DNA of 48,765 nt from a virus, in IMG/VR virus record IMGVR_UViG_3300031669_000047, positions 1 to 48,765 of that record; one strand, 5' to 3'. Under the pieces are notes generated by a model. That model searched no databases and was not told the origin of the DNA. It saw only the letters and a program-made list of their open reading frames with translations. A program made the position numbers and the translations under genes. Shown here one piece after another: positions 38,771-46,609 of this stretch. The first letter of the stretch is position 1, and each line of letters begins with the position of its first letter.

Positions 38771-39703
38771 TTAAAAGTTCGTGCATTGCAGAACGTGGAT
38801 GAATAAATCGTTGAGGATTCTGGCTACCTGCCACATTTTCCAGCCAACCGTCGCACGTTGGTTTAGCGGGTCTGTAGTTCCACCGGAACCGAAACCTTTG
38901 ATAATCGCCTGGGCATTGCCACCGTTTATATCAACCGTACCATAGGCTCGCTGACCTATGATAGGACAAGAATATGTGCCTGCTGCAACGTAGCCTTGCG
39001 TGGTCGTCAACCAGCGGACGTTGCCGGTCGAACACCACTCGGCTTCGTCAACGCCCTGTTGAGCGGCATAATTGGATACGTTCTTGTATCCGGCTACGCC
39101 CTCAAGGTCGTTTTCAAGGTCAATGTCTGCCATCGCCCAGTAAGACGGACGAATAGGCGAGGTCCCCTGACCCGTACCAGCCCTGACAAGTCTGGTCATA
39201 TAATCGGCATCGTTAGTACGTAGAGTTTGTCTAACGGCGTCAATGTCAATCTTATTCAAATACGTCACGACCGGAGCGCCGTTTGCACAAAGCGTACTCG
39301 AAGCCGAAGCAACCAAGGTATCGCGGGTAAGCTGGTCAATAGTATTTAACATCTGGTCGTTTTGACGAGTGACCTCAATTGTGATATTGGGGTCTTGAAC
39401 AGTCAAATCGACAACATCGGTAATCGTGGCAAAGTCACCGTACTGACTGACCGTAGCCAGTACATCGACCTTGCTCTGCCTGTGACCGTTGGGGGTAATA
39501 CCTTCGGTCAGCGGGGTTGTTGCGGCATCGTACCTGTTGTATCGCCGCATCTTGATTGTATTGCCGGACTTTCGGGCAATACTGAACCTCTGTGAAAACT
39601 TGTTAAAAATGTACTTCGGAGTCGGCGGCTGTAAAAGCGTCCTTTGGTATGACATATTTATAGCCGGGTCGACTTCGTTAGTAGTCGTTAATGCGTCTGG
39701 CAT
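38771..39703 (-). CDS. Major capsid protein, N4-gp56 family
   Basis: A 310-residue coat protein. Family marks are RFSIARKSGNTIKMRRYNR and TTPLTEGITPNG (N-arm), then VSQYGDFATITDVVDL and the C-terminal GWKMWQVARILNDLFIHVL. These match the N4-gp56 type coat found in many podoviruses. It forms the icosahedral head with the preceding scaffold gene. ATG 39703 has AAAGGTACTACA. A shortened relative of this protein lies upstream at 40639-40875. Confidence 0.9.
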   Translation of the reverse strand: MPDALTTTNEVDPAINMSYQRTLLQPPTPKYIFNKFSQRFSIARKSGNTIKMRRYNRYDAATTPLTEGITPNGHRQSKVDVLATVSQYGDFATITDVVDLTVQDPNITIEVTRQNDQMLNTIDQLTRDTLVASASSTLCANGAPVVTYLNKIDIDAVRQTLRTNDADYMTRLVRAGTGQGTSPIRPSYWAMADIDLENDLEGVAGYKNVSNYAAQQGVDEAEWCSTGNVRWLTTTQGYVAAGTYSCPIIGQRAYGTVDINGGNAQAIIKGFGSGGTTDPLNQRATVGWKMWQVARILNDLFIHVLQCTNF

Positions 39704-39722
39704 TGTAGTACCTTTCTACCCG

Positions 39723-40481
39723 CTACAAAGCCTTGTCCATTATCTTCTGATTCTCGGCCAAGAACTCCTCATCAGTCTGAGCGGCTCGTCTTGCGGCATT
39801 GTCAAGTGTGCCGCCACCTTTGGCGCCACTTATCGACATCTGTTTGTTGGCCGCGGTAATTGCGGCTACTGCTTTCTCAGCAGCTTTCGTATCAGGTGCT
39901 TTTGCCTTCTCAGCTACATCTTTTAAGTATTGAGGGTCATTGCGAGCAATCTCATAAGCCAGAACAGCCTTGTTGGGACTATTCTGCAGGGCATTGCCTA
40001 AAGCGGGATTTCCTTTTAATGCTCTTAATAACGGTGGTGCGTATTGAAATTGGCCTCCCGGCCCGTTTACGCCCACCACTTCTGCATAATCAGGATGTGA
40101 ATTTACAAAAGACTGCTCAGACTGCTGGCCGGATGTAATCATTAACATTGCTTCTGTTATCTGCAATGTCTCTTGCGGCGTTGCCATATCAAGGTCGATA
40201 CCCAGTTGCTTCGCTATGGCTTGATGTAAAGCCGTTTGCTTTTGCGGTTGGGCCGGAGCCTGCTGGCTCATAAGCGCCACTTGATCACGTGCGTTCTGTA
40301 ATTCGGCCTCCGCAGCCTGGCGCTTTTCACGTTCAGCTACAGCGGCAGCCTTTAGTCCTTCTACTTCCTGATTCTCCACGGCGGCTGGAGTCCCTTTTTG
40401 AGGAACGCCCTCTGGAGGAATTACGCCCGGTTCCAAGTTGGCGGCACTTGGGTCTATTGCGCCCTTTACTTCTGGTTCCAT
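39723..40481 (-). CDS. Scaffolding-like protein
   Basis: Start ATG 40481 behind CAGGAGAAAAAACG. The upstream frame to 40583 runs through the terminator and repeats and is not used. The 252-residue product is acidic, Ala/Gln/Glu-rich, with a coiled coil (AAAVAEREKRQAAEAELQNA) and a basic-flanked C-terminus, directly before the coat gene. This is the composition and position of a scaffold, which fills the procapsid and then leaves. Confidence 0.75.
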   Translation of the reverse strand: MEPEVKGAIDPSAANLEPGVIPPEGVPQKGTPAAVENQEVEGLKAAAVAEREKRQAAEAELQNARDQVALMSQQAPAQPQKQTALHQAIAKQLGIDLDMATPQETLQITEAMLMITSGQQSEQSFVNSHPDYAEVVGVNGPGGQFQYAPPLLRALKGNPALGNALQNSPNKAVLAYEIARNDPQYLKDVAEKAKAPDTKAAEKAVAAITAANKQMSISGAKGGGTLDNAARRAAQTDEEFLAENQKIMDKAL

Positions 40482-40515
40482 CGTTTTTTCTCCTGTTGAC
40501 CCGGCGACGGTCACA

Positions 40516-40542
40516 TTACGCCCGTTACGCCCGTTACGCCCG
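40516..40542. repeat. Triple 9-bp repeat upstream of scaffold gene
   Basis: Three exact tandem TTACGCCCG units (40516-40542). They lie between a strong terminator (40554-40603) and the ribosome binding site of the scaffold gene. They may be binding sites for a late activator or a slippage product. Confidence 0.6.
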
Positions 40543-40553
40543 GCGGCGGCAAT

Positions 40554-40603
40554 AAAAAAAGCCCCTGCCTTTCCAGAACACAATGTTCCAGAAAAACAGG
40601 GGC
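40554..40603 (-). terminator. Strong intrinsic terminator before the capsid genes
   Basis: On the minus strand GCCCCTG (40603-40597) pairs with CAGGGGC (40567-40561), with an inner GAACA/TGTTC hairpin, followed by seven T (40560-40554). It separates the packaging/portal part of the late operon from scaffold and capsid. The capsid genes therefore need antitermination or a promoter of their own. A TTGACA (minus, 40642-40637) with a poor -10 is the only candidate seen. Confidence 0.8.
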
Positions 40604-40638
40604 CATTATTTGGTTTACCCTAAATTTATCTTAACTTG

Positions 40639-40875
40639 TCAAGCCGAGATTGCCAATACGTGAATAGAATCATCTAAGATTCTGGTTGCGTGCCACATTT
40701 TCCAGTTAATTGGTTCTATTCCATCAGTTAAAGGCATCGCAGGAGCCTCTAATTTTGCGTACCTACGCCATCTAATTTTCTTTGGTATTTTTGGCGATAT
40801 TTTCGCCTTTGGTTTTGGAAGTACTGGTAAAACCAAAACACCAAGAACAGATTTTAGAAAAGTTCTACGCTTCAT
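40639..40875 (-). CDS. Tat-signal mini-capsid-like protein
   Basis: A 78-residue protein. Residues 1-20 are a twin-arginine-like signal (KRRTFLKSVLGVLVLPVLP). Residues 34-55 (IRWRRYAKLEAPAMPLTDGI) align with major-capsid residues 50-71 (IKMRRYNRYDAATTPLTEGI), and residues 56-78 (NWKMWHATRILDDSIHVL) align with the capsid C-terminus (GWKMWQVARILNDLFIHVL). About 215 intervening residues are missing. It is either the relic of a duplicated coat gene or a mini-protein that acts on capsid assembly. The alignment is visible directly. Function is inferred. Confidence 0.6.
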   Translation of the reverse strand: MKRRTFLKSVLGVLVLPVLPKPKAKISPKIPKKIRWRRYAKLEAPAMPLTDGIEPINWKMWHATRILDDSIHVLAISA

Positions 40876-40876
40876 A

Positions 40877-41038
40877 CTATTCTTTGGGGTCTAATAATAT
40901 TCCAAAATATGCACTTTGATATTTGATTTCATTACTACCAATATAAAACAAGTAACCATAATTGCTCATGACGCTACTAAGCCAATATCCAATAATGAAG
41001 GCAATGATTATAAAAAACCTATATTTCCATTTATCCAT
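40877..41038 (-). CDS. 53-aa single-pass membrane protein
   Basis: ATG 41038 has CGGAGAAAAAG upstream. Residues 8-24 (FFIIIAFIIGYWLSSVM) form a transmembrane helix. The C-terminal part (YFGILLDPKE) would be outside or cytoplasmic. It lies two bases before the Tat-like mini-capsid gene. Function unknown. Confidence 0.5.
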   Translation of the reverse strand: MDKWKYRFFIIIAFIIGYWLSSVMSNYGYLFYIGSNEIKYQSAYFGILLDPKE

Positions 41039-41050
41039 CTTTTTCTCCGA

Positions 41051-41245
41051 TTACTCTTTCGGTCGCACCTTTTCTCTAAACATAGGTCGGCGCATCCCTA
41101 CGGATTGCTGTTGTAATGATTGACAATACGGTGCAAACATCTCGCGAAGAAAATCTCGTTGCCTATATTCTGTCAACTGTCTCTCCAATTCAGCGTTTTC
41201 TTTTCTTAGCGATTCATTTACTATATCATTAAATAATCTACACAT
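41051..41245 (-). CDS. 64-aa helical protein ending VRPKE
   Basis: Start ATG 41245 with GAAGGAGTAAT. It has a helical N-terminus (LRKENAELERQLTEYRQRD) and basic end (REKVRPKE). The CGACCGAAGGAG-like DNA that codes for the end also occurs at the end of the upstream gene, where it serves as this gene's ribosome site. Function unknown. Confidence 0.5.
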   Translation of the reverse strand: MCRLFNDIVNESLRKENAELERQLTEYRQRDFLREMFAPYCQSLQQQSVGMRRPMFREKVRPKE

Positions 41246-41246
41246 A

Positions 41247-41417
41247 TTACTCCTTCGGTCGCACAAAACCGTGCAATACTAACTTGTATATAGCCTTCTT
41301 TTGCTCAGGATGCAAGTGAAATTCAAAACTTCCGATAATATTCGGAAATATCTCTCTTACTAACCTGTGAGCATTCTCGATTTTTCTCTCGTCCTCTTTA
41401 TTTACATCTACGGTCAT
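41247..41417 (-). CDS. 56-aa small protein ending VRPKE
   Basis: ATG 41417 overlaps the stop of the 21-aa basic ORF (ATGA). The product is amphipathic (RKIENAHRLVREIFPNIIGS) and ends FVRPKE, whose AAGGAG is the ribosome site of the next gene. No family is recognised. Confidence 0.5.
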   Translation of the reverse strand: MTVDVNKEDERKIENAHRLVREIFPNIIGSFEFHLHPEQKKAIYKLVLHGFVRPKE

Positions 41418-41479
41418 TTCCTTCGTCCGCCTTTTTTACGACCTCTCTTGCCACCTTTTTTTCCACCTTTGCACGGCAT
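41414..41479 (-). CDS. 21-aa extremely basic micro-protein
   Basis: ATG 41479 has an ideal AAGGAGTAATT. The whole product (PCKGGKKGGKRGRKKGGRRK) is Lys/Arg/Gly only apart from one Pro and one Cys, like a protamine or the basic tails of DNA-condensing proteins. It could bind packaged DNA or RNA. Such short frames can also be chance, but the ribosome site and ATGA coupling support translation. Confidence 0.5.
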   Translation of the reverse strand: MPCKGGKKGGKRGRKKGGRRK

Positions 41480-41512
41480 AATTACTCCTTGAAGAAATAG
41501 ATTTTTGTTCCT

Positions 41513-41743
41513 TTAAAATAAATACTGCCAAATTGAAGTCGGCACAAGATACCAACCATCTCGATAACTATGCGAATCGTAACGATGTCGATTCCACATC
41601 TTTAGACAATGCCTCAAATTGGGTTTGCAACAACTGCCGGTTCCTATAAACCGAACCTTTGGCGTATAACACCACGCACTACGCTTGTTACCGTAGTAAG
41701 AACCTCCAAAAAAGAACCTATATATGAATTTCAATTGCAACAT
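41513..41743 (-). CDS. 76-aa aromatic/basic hypothetical protein
   Basis: The start at ATG 41743 lies one base after the stop of the preceding gene. A GTG at 41779 inside that gene is less likely. It is Tyr/Trp/Arg-rich with three or four Cys (CYTPKVRFIGTGSCC). No domain. A reasonable composition but weak ribosome site, hence moderate confidence. Confidence 0.4.
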   Translation of the reverse strand: MLQLKFIYRFFFGGSYYGNKRSAWCYTPKVRFIGTGSCCKPNLRHCLKMWNRHRYDSHSYRDGWYLVPTSIWQYLF

Positions 41744-41744
41744 A

Positions 41745-42179
41745 TCAATTATTTGAACTCCATACCAACGGAGCGCCACGAGACGACTTCCAAATGAACT
41801 TGCTCGCCTCGCCCATCTGCGTTCCGTAAATTATCGGTTTGTCTGGCGGTAAAATGTATTCGCACCGAGCTTCGCCAATTCTATTGTTAATCCGCCATAA
41901 AGACGTACTCAACATCGGAACCATCGGCGGCCTGTCCATAAGAACAAGCCTGTTGTGAATCACAAACTTGCCCTCTAAGTCTATCGTACATATGCCCTGC
42001 TTCCCCTTGTTTATCAAACTATTGTTCCGAACAGACGGTGGTCCCAAATATCTATCGTTCATTATTACCAGTATGTAATAAATCCGAGGATGGTTCTCTT
42101 TGGCCATTATGACCTTAGTGAGTACCTTGTGAAGCTCATCTGTGAGCCATAATGTCACGTCTTTGGTTATTTTAGGCAT
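41745..42179 (-). CDS. 144-aa hypothetical protein
   Basis: Overlaps the upstream gene by 8 bp. The protein is beta-rich (TIDLEGKFVIHNRLVLMDRP, CEYILPPDKPIIYGTQMG), soluble, with a helical start (DELHKVLTKVIMAKEN). It lies between the portal and scaffold genes, where phages often keep accessory genes. Family unknown. Confidence 0.5.
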   Translation of the reverse strand: MPKITKDVTLWLTDELHKVLTKVIMAKENHPRIYYILVIMNDRYLGPPSVRNNSLINKGKQGICTIDLEGKFVIHNRLVLMDRPPMVPMLSTSLWRINNRIGEARCEYILPPDKPIIYGTQMGEASKFIWKSSRGAPLVWSSNN

Positions 42180-42402
42180 ACGTTTTCATATCCTGTCTGT
42201 TATGACATTCTCGGCACCAGTAATCTCCGCAAGTACATTTCGCATCATAATGAATATACTTCGGCTTAGAATCAAGACACCTTTTTGCCTTATTCAATTT
42301 CAACCAACAACAAGTTTGATTCAGAGGGTCGTCTGTGCCGTGACATCCAAGGCCACCATAGTTGACACAATCTTTTTTCTCACAATCAAGTCTTGCTTTC
42401 AC
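42172..42402 (-). CDS. 76-aa cysteine-rich protein, GTG start
   Basis: A GTG at 42402 overlaps the stop of the previous gene (GTGA) and has CCGGAGG 7 bases upstream. An ATG at 42441 would lie inside that gene. The product carries eight or more Cys (CEKKDC, CHG, CCWL, CTCGDYWCREC), enough for two zinc sites. It is one of three consecutive genes whose GTG start sits in a GCGAAATCGTGA box. Function unknown. Confidence 0.6.
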   Translation of the reverse strand: MKARLDCEKKDCVNYGGLGCHGTDDPLNQTCCWLKLNKAKRCLDSKPKYIHYDAKCTCGDYWCRECHNRQDMKTYA

Positions 42403-42764
42403 GATTTCGCCTCCGGAGTATATTTCCAACCAATAGTCCAATGTTCAGGAATAACAATTGTTGTGCCTATTTTGTCTTTTGTAAGTCCGAACATTTCGTA
42501 ATTATTATCTTCTACTTTTACACTACGAGCTTCCCAATGATGTTTTATCCATACGACAAGATGCCTAAGTTTTTCTGGTATGAATTTTTCCACTTGTCGC
42601 ATTAGAAGCGATTTCGATACCTCAAATGTTTCATCACCATCATCAGTTAGCGTATGATAGTCACCATATTGGTCTGCTTTGTTAAACACTAAAGTAGGTT
42701 TTATCCCCTCTTCAAGGTCTTTGACGTATTTATCTATTTCATCTTTGTTCACAATTTCGCCCAT
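42399..42764 (-). CDS. 121-aa hypothetical protein
   Basis: ATG 42764 or GTG 42752 (in the GCGAAATTGTGA box overlapping the previous stop). The protein is acidic, with TLVFNKADQYGDYHTLTDDG, a helix (SKSLLMRQVEKFIPEKLRHL) and a Trp-containing end. It ends PEAKS, whose DNA contains the GGAGG and the GTGA box for the next gene. Function unknown. Confidence 0.5.
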   Translation of the reverse strand: MGEIVNKDEIDKYVKDLEEGIKPTLVFNKADQYGDYHTLTDDGDETFEVSKSLLMRQVEKFIPEKLRHLVVWIKHHWEARSVKVEDNNYEMFGLTKDKIGTTIVIPEHWTIGWKYTPEAKS

Positions 42765-42895
42765 TCTTTTCTTAAAAATAATAGAACTGCAAGGCCTGGA
42801 TTTTTGATACCAGCATCTTTAGCTATATCAAACAAATAAGATACAAACGCCACTAAATCCATCTCCTTTATTTGTTCAGTAGTTTTCTTTTTCAC
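42749..42895 (-). CDS. 48-aa small protein, GTG start after portal
   Basis: GTG 42895 overlaps the portal stop (GTGA). The product is helical with a hydrophobic middle (LVAFVSYLFDIAKDAG, LAVLLFLRKEWAKL). An internal ATG directly after AAAGGAG has no spacing and is unlikely. Possible small membrane-associated factor. Confidence 0.45.
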   Translation of the reverse strand: MKKKTTEQIKEMDLVAFVSYLFDIAKDAGIKNPGLAVLLFLRKEWAKL

Positions 42896-44853
42896 GATTT
42901 CGCCGTTACCTCTCTGTTCTGTTGTTTTATCTGCTCAAACTGCAAACCCAAACCGACTAATTCCAACATTTTACTGGCACCCATATCGTTTATCTCAGCT
43001 ATGACCTTAACTCTGTTCAAGGCCGCATCGGATATGTCCTCGACAGCTTTTGCCCTCTGTGCCTCGGCTATGCCCCTGTTAGCGAATATCTCGCCCTTGA
43101 CACGCTCAATCTCCAACATTTGAGCCATATCCTGCTTCTGCTTCTGTTCCTGTGCCTGTTGTGACTGCTGCTGCTCGTACTGCTGAATCATTTTCAATAG
43201 TTCTGGTTTACCCGCTATCGGGGCGTTCTTCAATAGCATCGAGAGCATAAACGGCGGCACCGGCTGTTTCAACCGAATCAACATCTCCGTCAATTGAACC
43301 AGATCGGCATAAAACATATTCTTCTGAGTATCGGTTATTACGCCCTCGACGGTAGCACAATCATATTTACCGAACTCCCGACTCTGGAACTGCGGCGACG
43401 GCTCCTGATTGAGTATTCTCTGAACCTTATCGAGAGGATATTGCTGATAGAGCCTCAACAGCTTTCGCCCTATTGTCTTTTGACTCAATGCCAGATTGCG
43501 GAATATACCCTTCATCCCTATAAGACCGCCGGCGACCCTTAACTTGGCTAAATATCCGGCGATTTGTGGATTGCCGCCCTCTGCCTGCCCGGTCATTTCT
43601 TCGTTAATGCCAGCCGATTTATACATCTTGCGAACGGTCAAGTCCTCGAATTGGAACATACCCTGTGGAATGTCGGGGATTACTCTGTCCCTTATTCTTT
43701 CTAATTTGCCCTCTTTCAATAATCGTGGTTTACCGGCGCCAGTCTTGAAAGCATCCTCATCATCAACAAAAGCACCTTCCTCAAAATCAACACCCGCCCC
43801 AATCTGCTGCTCAAATACTGAAGTCATAGCCATCATGCGCTTATCAGAAGCCCGCTGAGCATCCACCAAACCCCTGACTATGCTCTGTAACTTAATCTCC
43901 ATCCTGTCGTGGTCGGGGTCAAAATAGGCAATAATCGGGGTAAAGCTAAAGTCGCCTATCCCAAACAAGTCTATTCCGTGATTGACCTCTGTACCTTCGA
44001 GAAACGTGGATACCTCAACCGTAGGCTCCCAGCGGGTAATGACCGAAAGTAATTCGGGCGGAATACCCTCCTTTTGAACCATATATTTCATAAAGTAAGG
44101 AAGTTGTCTCTTTGTGCCTTCCCAGACAATCTCCTTATTAAGTGGTTTTATGAGAATAATCTTCTTATCTACCGTTGTCCTCTGCTGAAATTCGTCGTAG
44201 GCAAGTAACCTATCGCCATATAACTGAGGACGTTGATAATACGGGAAAATATCACCCTGAGCATCGGAATTGACCGTAACATCAATACTCTCAATAAAAC
44301 TCTCTTTGCCCGGAAGTAACATCTTGGCATCATCCTTAGTAATATACTTCCGAATCATTCCATAACTGCAATCATCAAGGTCTCTGCGACTGAACGTGGG
44401 GTCTAAGAGAAACTGATTGTACCCGAATCGTTCGAGCTTTGTATCTGAATTGCGGTCGTTATACGCATTCACAAGGTTCATTGCACATTTCAAACAGCCT
44501 TCAAAGGCATCTGAGATTATATCGTAACCGTTGGTATGCTGCATCGACCAGGTGCCTATGGCAGTAAATTGCTCCGCCGTAAGAACATCTCCATCCTCGG
44601 TGGGGTCGTAACGAATAGACCGGATATTGTCGCTCTGATAACCTGAAATCCAGTTAATAATCATCCGAATCTGGGGAAAACTCGCTGATTCACGGTTTTC
44701 CTTTTTGAATCTAATTCTGTCCTTCTCGGTCCAGGGATTACTTAAATATATCGTTAAATCATTCTTGACCTGCATCTGCCAGGCACCAAAGCCAGCGTTG
44801 GCCTGGTCATAAGCAGCCTTGTAATCCTTCGCTCTGTCTCGTTCAGTTGCCAT
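42892..44853 (-). CDS. Portal protein, P22 gp1-like
   Basis: A 653-residue portal. FPQIRMIINWISGYQSDNIR is typical of the P22-type portal N-terminal region. A long helical body follows with the clip and crown (QRASDKRMMAMTSVFEQQIG) and a Gln-rich C-terminal coiled coil (about residues 560-600, QQQSQQAQEQKQKQDMAQML) like the barrel helices of P22 gp1. It forms the dodecameric DNA gate. ATG 44853 has AGAGGAATAA. The gene follows large terminase directly. Confidence 0.85.
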   Translation of the reverse strand: MATERDRAKDYKAAYDQANAGFGAWQMQVKNDLTIYLSNPWTEKDRIRFKKENRESASFPQIRMIINWISGYQSDNIRSIRYDPTEDGDVLTAEQFTAIGTWSMQHTNGYDIISDAFEGCLKCAMNLVNAYNDRNSDTKLERFGYNQFLLDPTFSRRDLDDCSYGMIRKYITKDDAKMLLPGKESFIESIDVTVNSDAQGDIFPYYQRPQLYGDRLLAYDEFQQRTTVDKKIILIKPLNKEIVWEGTKRQLPYFMKYMVQKEGIPPELLSVITRWEPTVEVSTFLEGTEVNHGIDLFGIGDFSFTPIIAYFDPDHDRMEIKLQSIVRGLVDAQRASDKRMMAMTSVFEQQIGAGVDFEEGAFVDDEDAFKTGAGKPRLLKEGKLERIRDRVIPDIPQGMFQFEDLTVRKMYKSAGINEEMTGQAEGGNPQIAGYLAKLRVAGGLIGMKGIFRNLALSQKTIGRKLLRLYQQYPLDKVQRILNQEPSPQFQSREFGKYDCATVEGVITDTQKNMFYADLVQLTEMLIRLKQPVPPFMLSMLLKNAPIAGKPELLKMIQQYEQQQSQQAQEQKQKQDMAQMLEIERVKGEIFANRGIAEAQRAKAVEDISDAALNRVKVIAEINDMGASKMLELVGLGLQFEQIKQQNREVTAKS

Positions 44854-44861
44854 TTATTCCT

Positions 44862-46412
44862 CTAAGCATATTCAGCCTTTAACTGCCTCCATCGTTCCTT
44901 GCTCATATTGCTCGACCTATACATCCCTGACTCGATTACCTTGCTCAAGTACCGGCCTGCATCGGCATAATGACTCGACTTGTCGGGATGCGGTCCGTCA
45001 CTGTACCTGTCCAATTTATCAATCCATTCACGATGATATGACGACCAGGCTATAATCAAGTCCTGACATAACTCGCTATCAATCCATAATCTCGGATAAA
45101 GGTTCGTCATTCGCTCGATACCATCGAGAACGTAGTCCTCCTGCTCTAACTTCACAAAGTTTATGCCATTACGTGCGAAGGTCTGGTAAACAGCCTCACC
45201 TGTCCCGATTTCACCCTTGACCATATCGAATGGGGCAAAGTGCTTGCCGTAGATATAACCGTGCTTTTCTTTCATTTTGTCTAACATCTCACGATAAAAG
45301 ACGGCTCCGCCCCGAATATCGCTCTTATCTGACAATGCAAAACAGTTAATGATGTGAACCTCAAGACCTATCACCTGAAAGAATATCCATGGCATGTGAC
45401 CGCCTAATCCTAAATCACACACAGTATGCACAGGATAGTCTTTAACGTGCCTGACGCAGCATATACGGCCTTCCTCTCGCATCTGGGCCATCTCAGCAGC
45501 ATAATACGCACCCTCAACAGCAGCAATACTGGCTTCCTCAAGAGTTGACGGATGCTCCTTTAACATTAAGTGCTTCAATGTCTTCTTCTTAGCAACATAC
45601 CACGCTCGCTGGCCCGGAGTTATCGTCTTTGAGTATATGTCCTCTAACTTACCAAAATAGACGTTCATCTCAGGGCTTATCTCAACGAATCGCGGGTCTG
45701 TGACGTTGCTTTCCTTCTGCATCCAGTTAAAGAAATGTATCTTGTAGTCCAACGGCCCCAATTCACGGCCTCTCTGCCTAATCTGCTCCGCTTCCTTGCA
45801 CATCTCAGGAAAATCACCCATCGGGCCTTCAAAGGTGCTTTCAATGAATATCATCCCTTTCTCGTGAATCGTCTCCATCGCTCCTGCCTTAATCTCAGCA
45901 GCCTTGAGCGGCGCATGGGTGCAAGTCCACGCATATTCTGACACATGAAGCATCTGCAATGTCCCTGAACGCATCGATGTTCCAACGTAGATACCACTGT
46001 TGTTTCTCCAAATTAGTTCTTGTGCATCGTCTTTGACTAACGAAACAGCCGCTTTTAGGTCTGCGGGCAGGTTCTCATAAGCGTATCGTATCTTGTCCCG
46101 AAATATCTTCTTGGCATCGGCTAACTTGTGAGCGATTATCCCGCATCTCATATTTGAATTGAACAGACACGCATCCAGCATGAATATTGCTATAAACGTC
46201 GTGATTCCGTGTTGACGGCTCTTGGGAATGATGTTCAGCCACCATAAAGCAAAGTACAGAAGCCTCTGAACAACGTTCATCTCGAACAGTATTCGCATCC
46301 CCTCCTGGTCAAGGATGTAATACAAGTGGTTCAATCGCCAATACCGATTGCCGAGCTTCTTTAGCCTTGCCTTGGTCTTAGTATTGAGCTTTGTTGTCTT
46401 AGTTGCTATCAT
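44862..46412 (-). CDS. Terminase large subunit
   Basis: The start is placed at ATG 46412 because it overlaps the upstream stop (ATGA). The frame is open to 46508. In the 516-residue form, the ATPase has Walker A KSRQHGITT (residues 64-72) and Walker B LHVSEYA with Glu159. A C-terminal RNase H-like nuclease follows, with Asp in VCDLGLGG and acidic clusters in DGPHPDKSSHYADA. It drives DNA packaging into the head through the portal. Relatives package by headful from a pac site. Confidence 0.9.
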   Translation of the reverse strand: MIATKTTKLNTKTKARLKKLGNRYWRLNHLYYILDQEGMRILFEMNVVQRLLYFALWWLNIIPKSRQHGITTFIAIFMLDACLFNSNMRCGIIAHKLADAKKIFRDKIRYAYENLPADLKAAVSLVKDDAQELIWRNNSGIYVGTSMRSGTLQMLHVSEYAWTCTHAPLKAAEIKAGAMETIHEKGMIFIESTFEGPMGDFPEMCKEAEQIRQRGRELGPLDYKIHFFNWMQKESNVTDPRFVEISPEMNVYFGKLEDIYSKTITPGQRAWYVAKKKTLKHLMLKEHPSTLEEASIAAVEGAYYAAEMAQMREEGRICCVRHVKDYPVHTVCDLGLGGHMPWIFFQVIGLEVHIINCFALSDKSDIRGGAVFYREMLDKMKEKHGYIYGKHFAPFDMVKGEIGTGEAVYQTFARNGINFVKLEQEDYVLDGIERMTNLYPRLWIDSELCQDLIIAWSSYHREWIDKLDRYSDGPHPDKSSHYADAGRYLSKVIESGMYRSSNMSKERWRQLKAEYA

Positions 46413-46609
46413 GCCTTGCTCAAACTCTCCAAAAGAAACTGCTCGCATACGTTCAATGGTCGTCTCAACTGCTCGGCTCTCAACTGGTTCAGTAGGATTG
46501 TAGTCCAATCTATCGGTTCCAGTCCATGCCCTAATCGCATCGCAGCCATACCTTGAAAATCATATCCTTTTGCTTCGGATAATCCAAACATAGTCTCAAA
46601 TAGTCCCAT
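46409..46609 (-). CDS. 66-aa small protein before large terminase
   Basis: ATG 46609 overlaps the previous stop (TAATG) and its own TGA overlaps the large terminase start. The product has FQGMAAMRLGHGLEPIDW and a helical end (NVCEQFLLESLSKA). It is not recognised. Strict coupling to the terminase suggests coexpression in a fixed ratio. Confidence 0.55.
   Translation of the reverse strand: MGLFETMFGLSEAKGYDFQGMAAMRLGHGLEPIDWTTILLNQLRAEQLRRPLNVCEQFLLESLSKA

Noticed and set aside
42872-43123. Hydrophobic, Cys-rich plus-strand frame
   Set aside because: Opposite the portal C-terminus and the 48-aa gene. No ribosome site and no family.
46409-46609. LEPIDW in the 66-aa protein compared with IEPINW in the mini-capsid protein
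   Set aside because: Only five or six residues agree and the flanks do not. Taken as chance.
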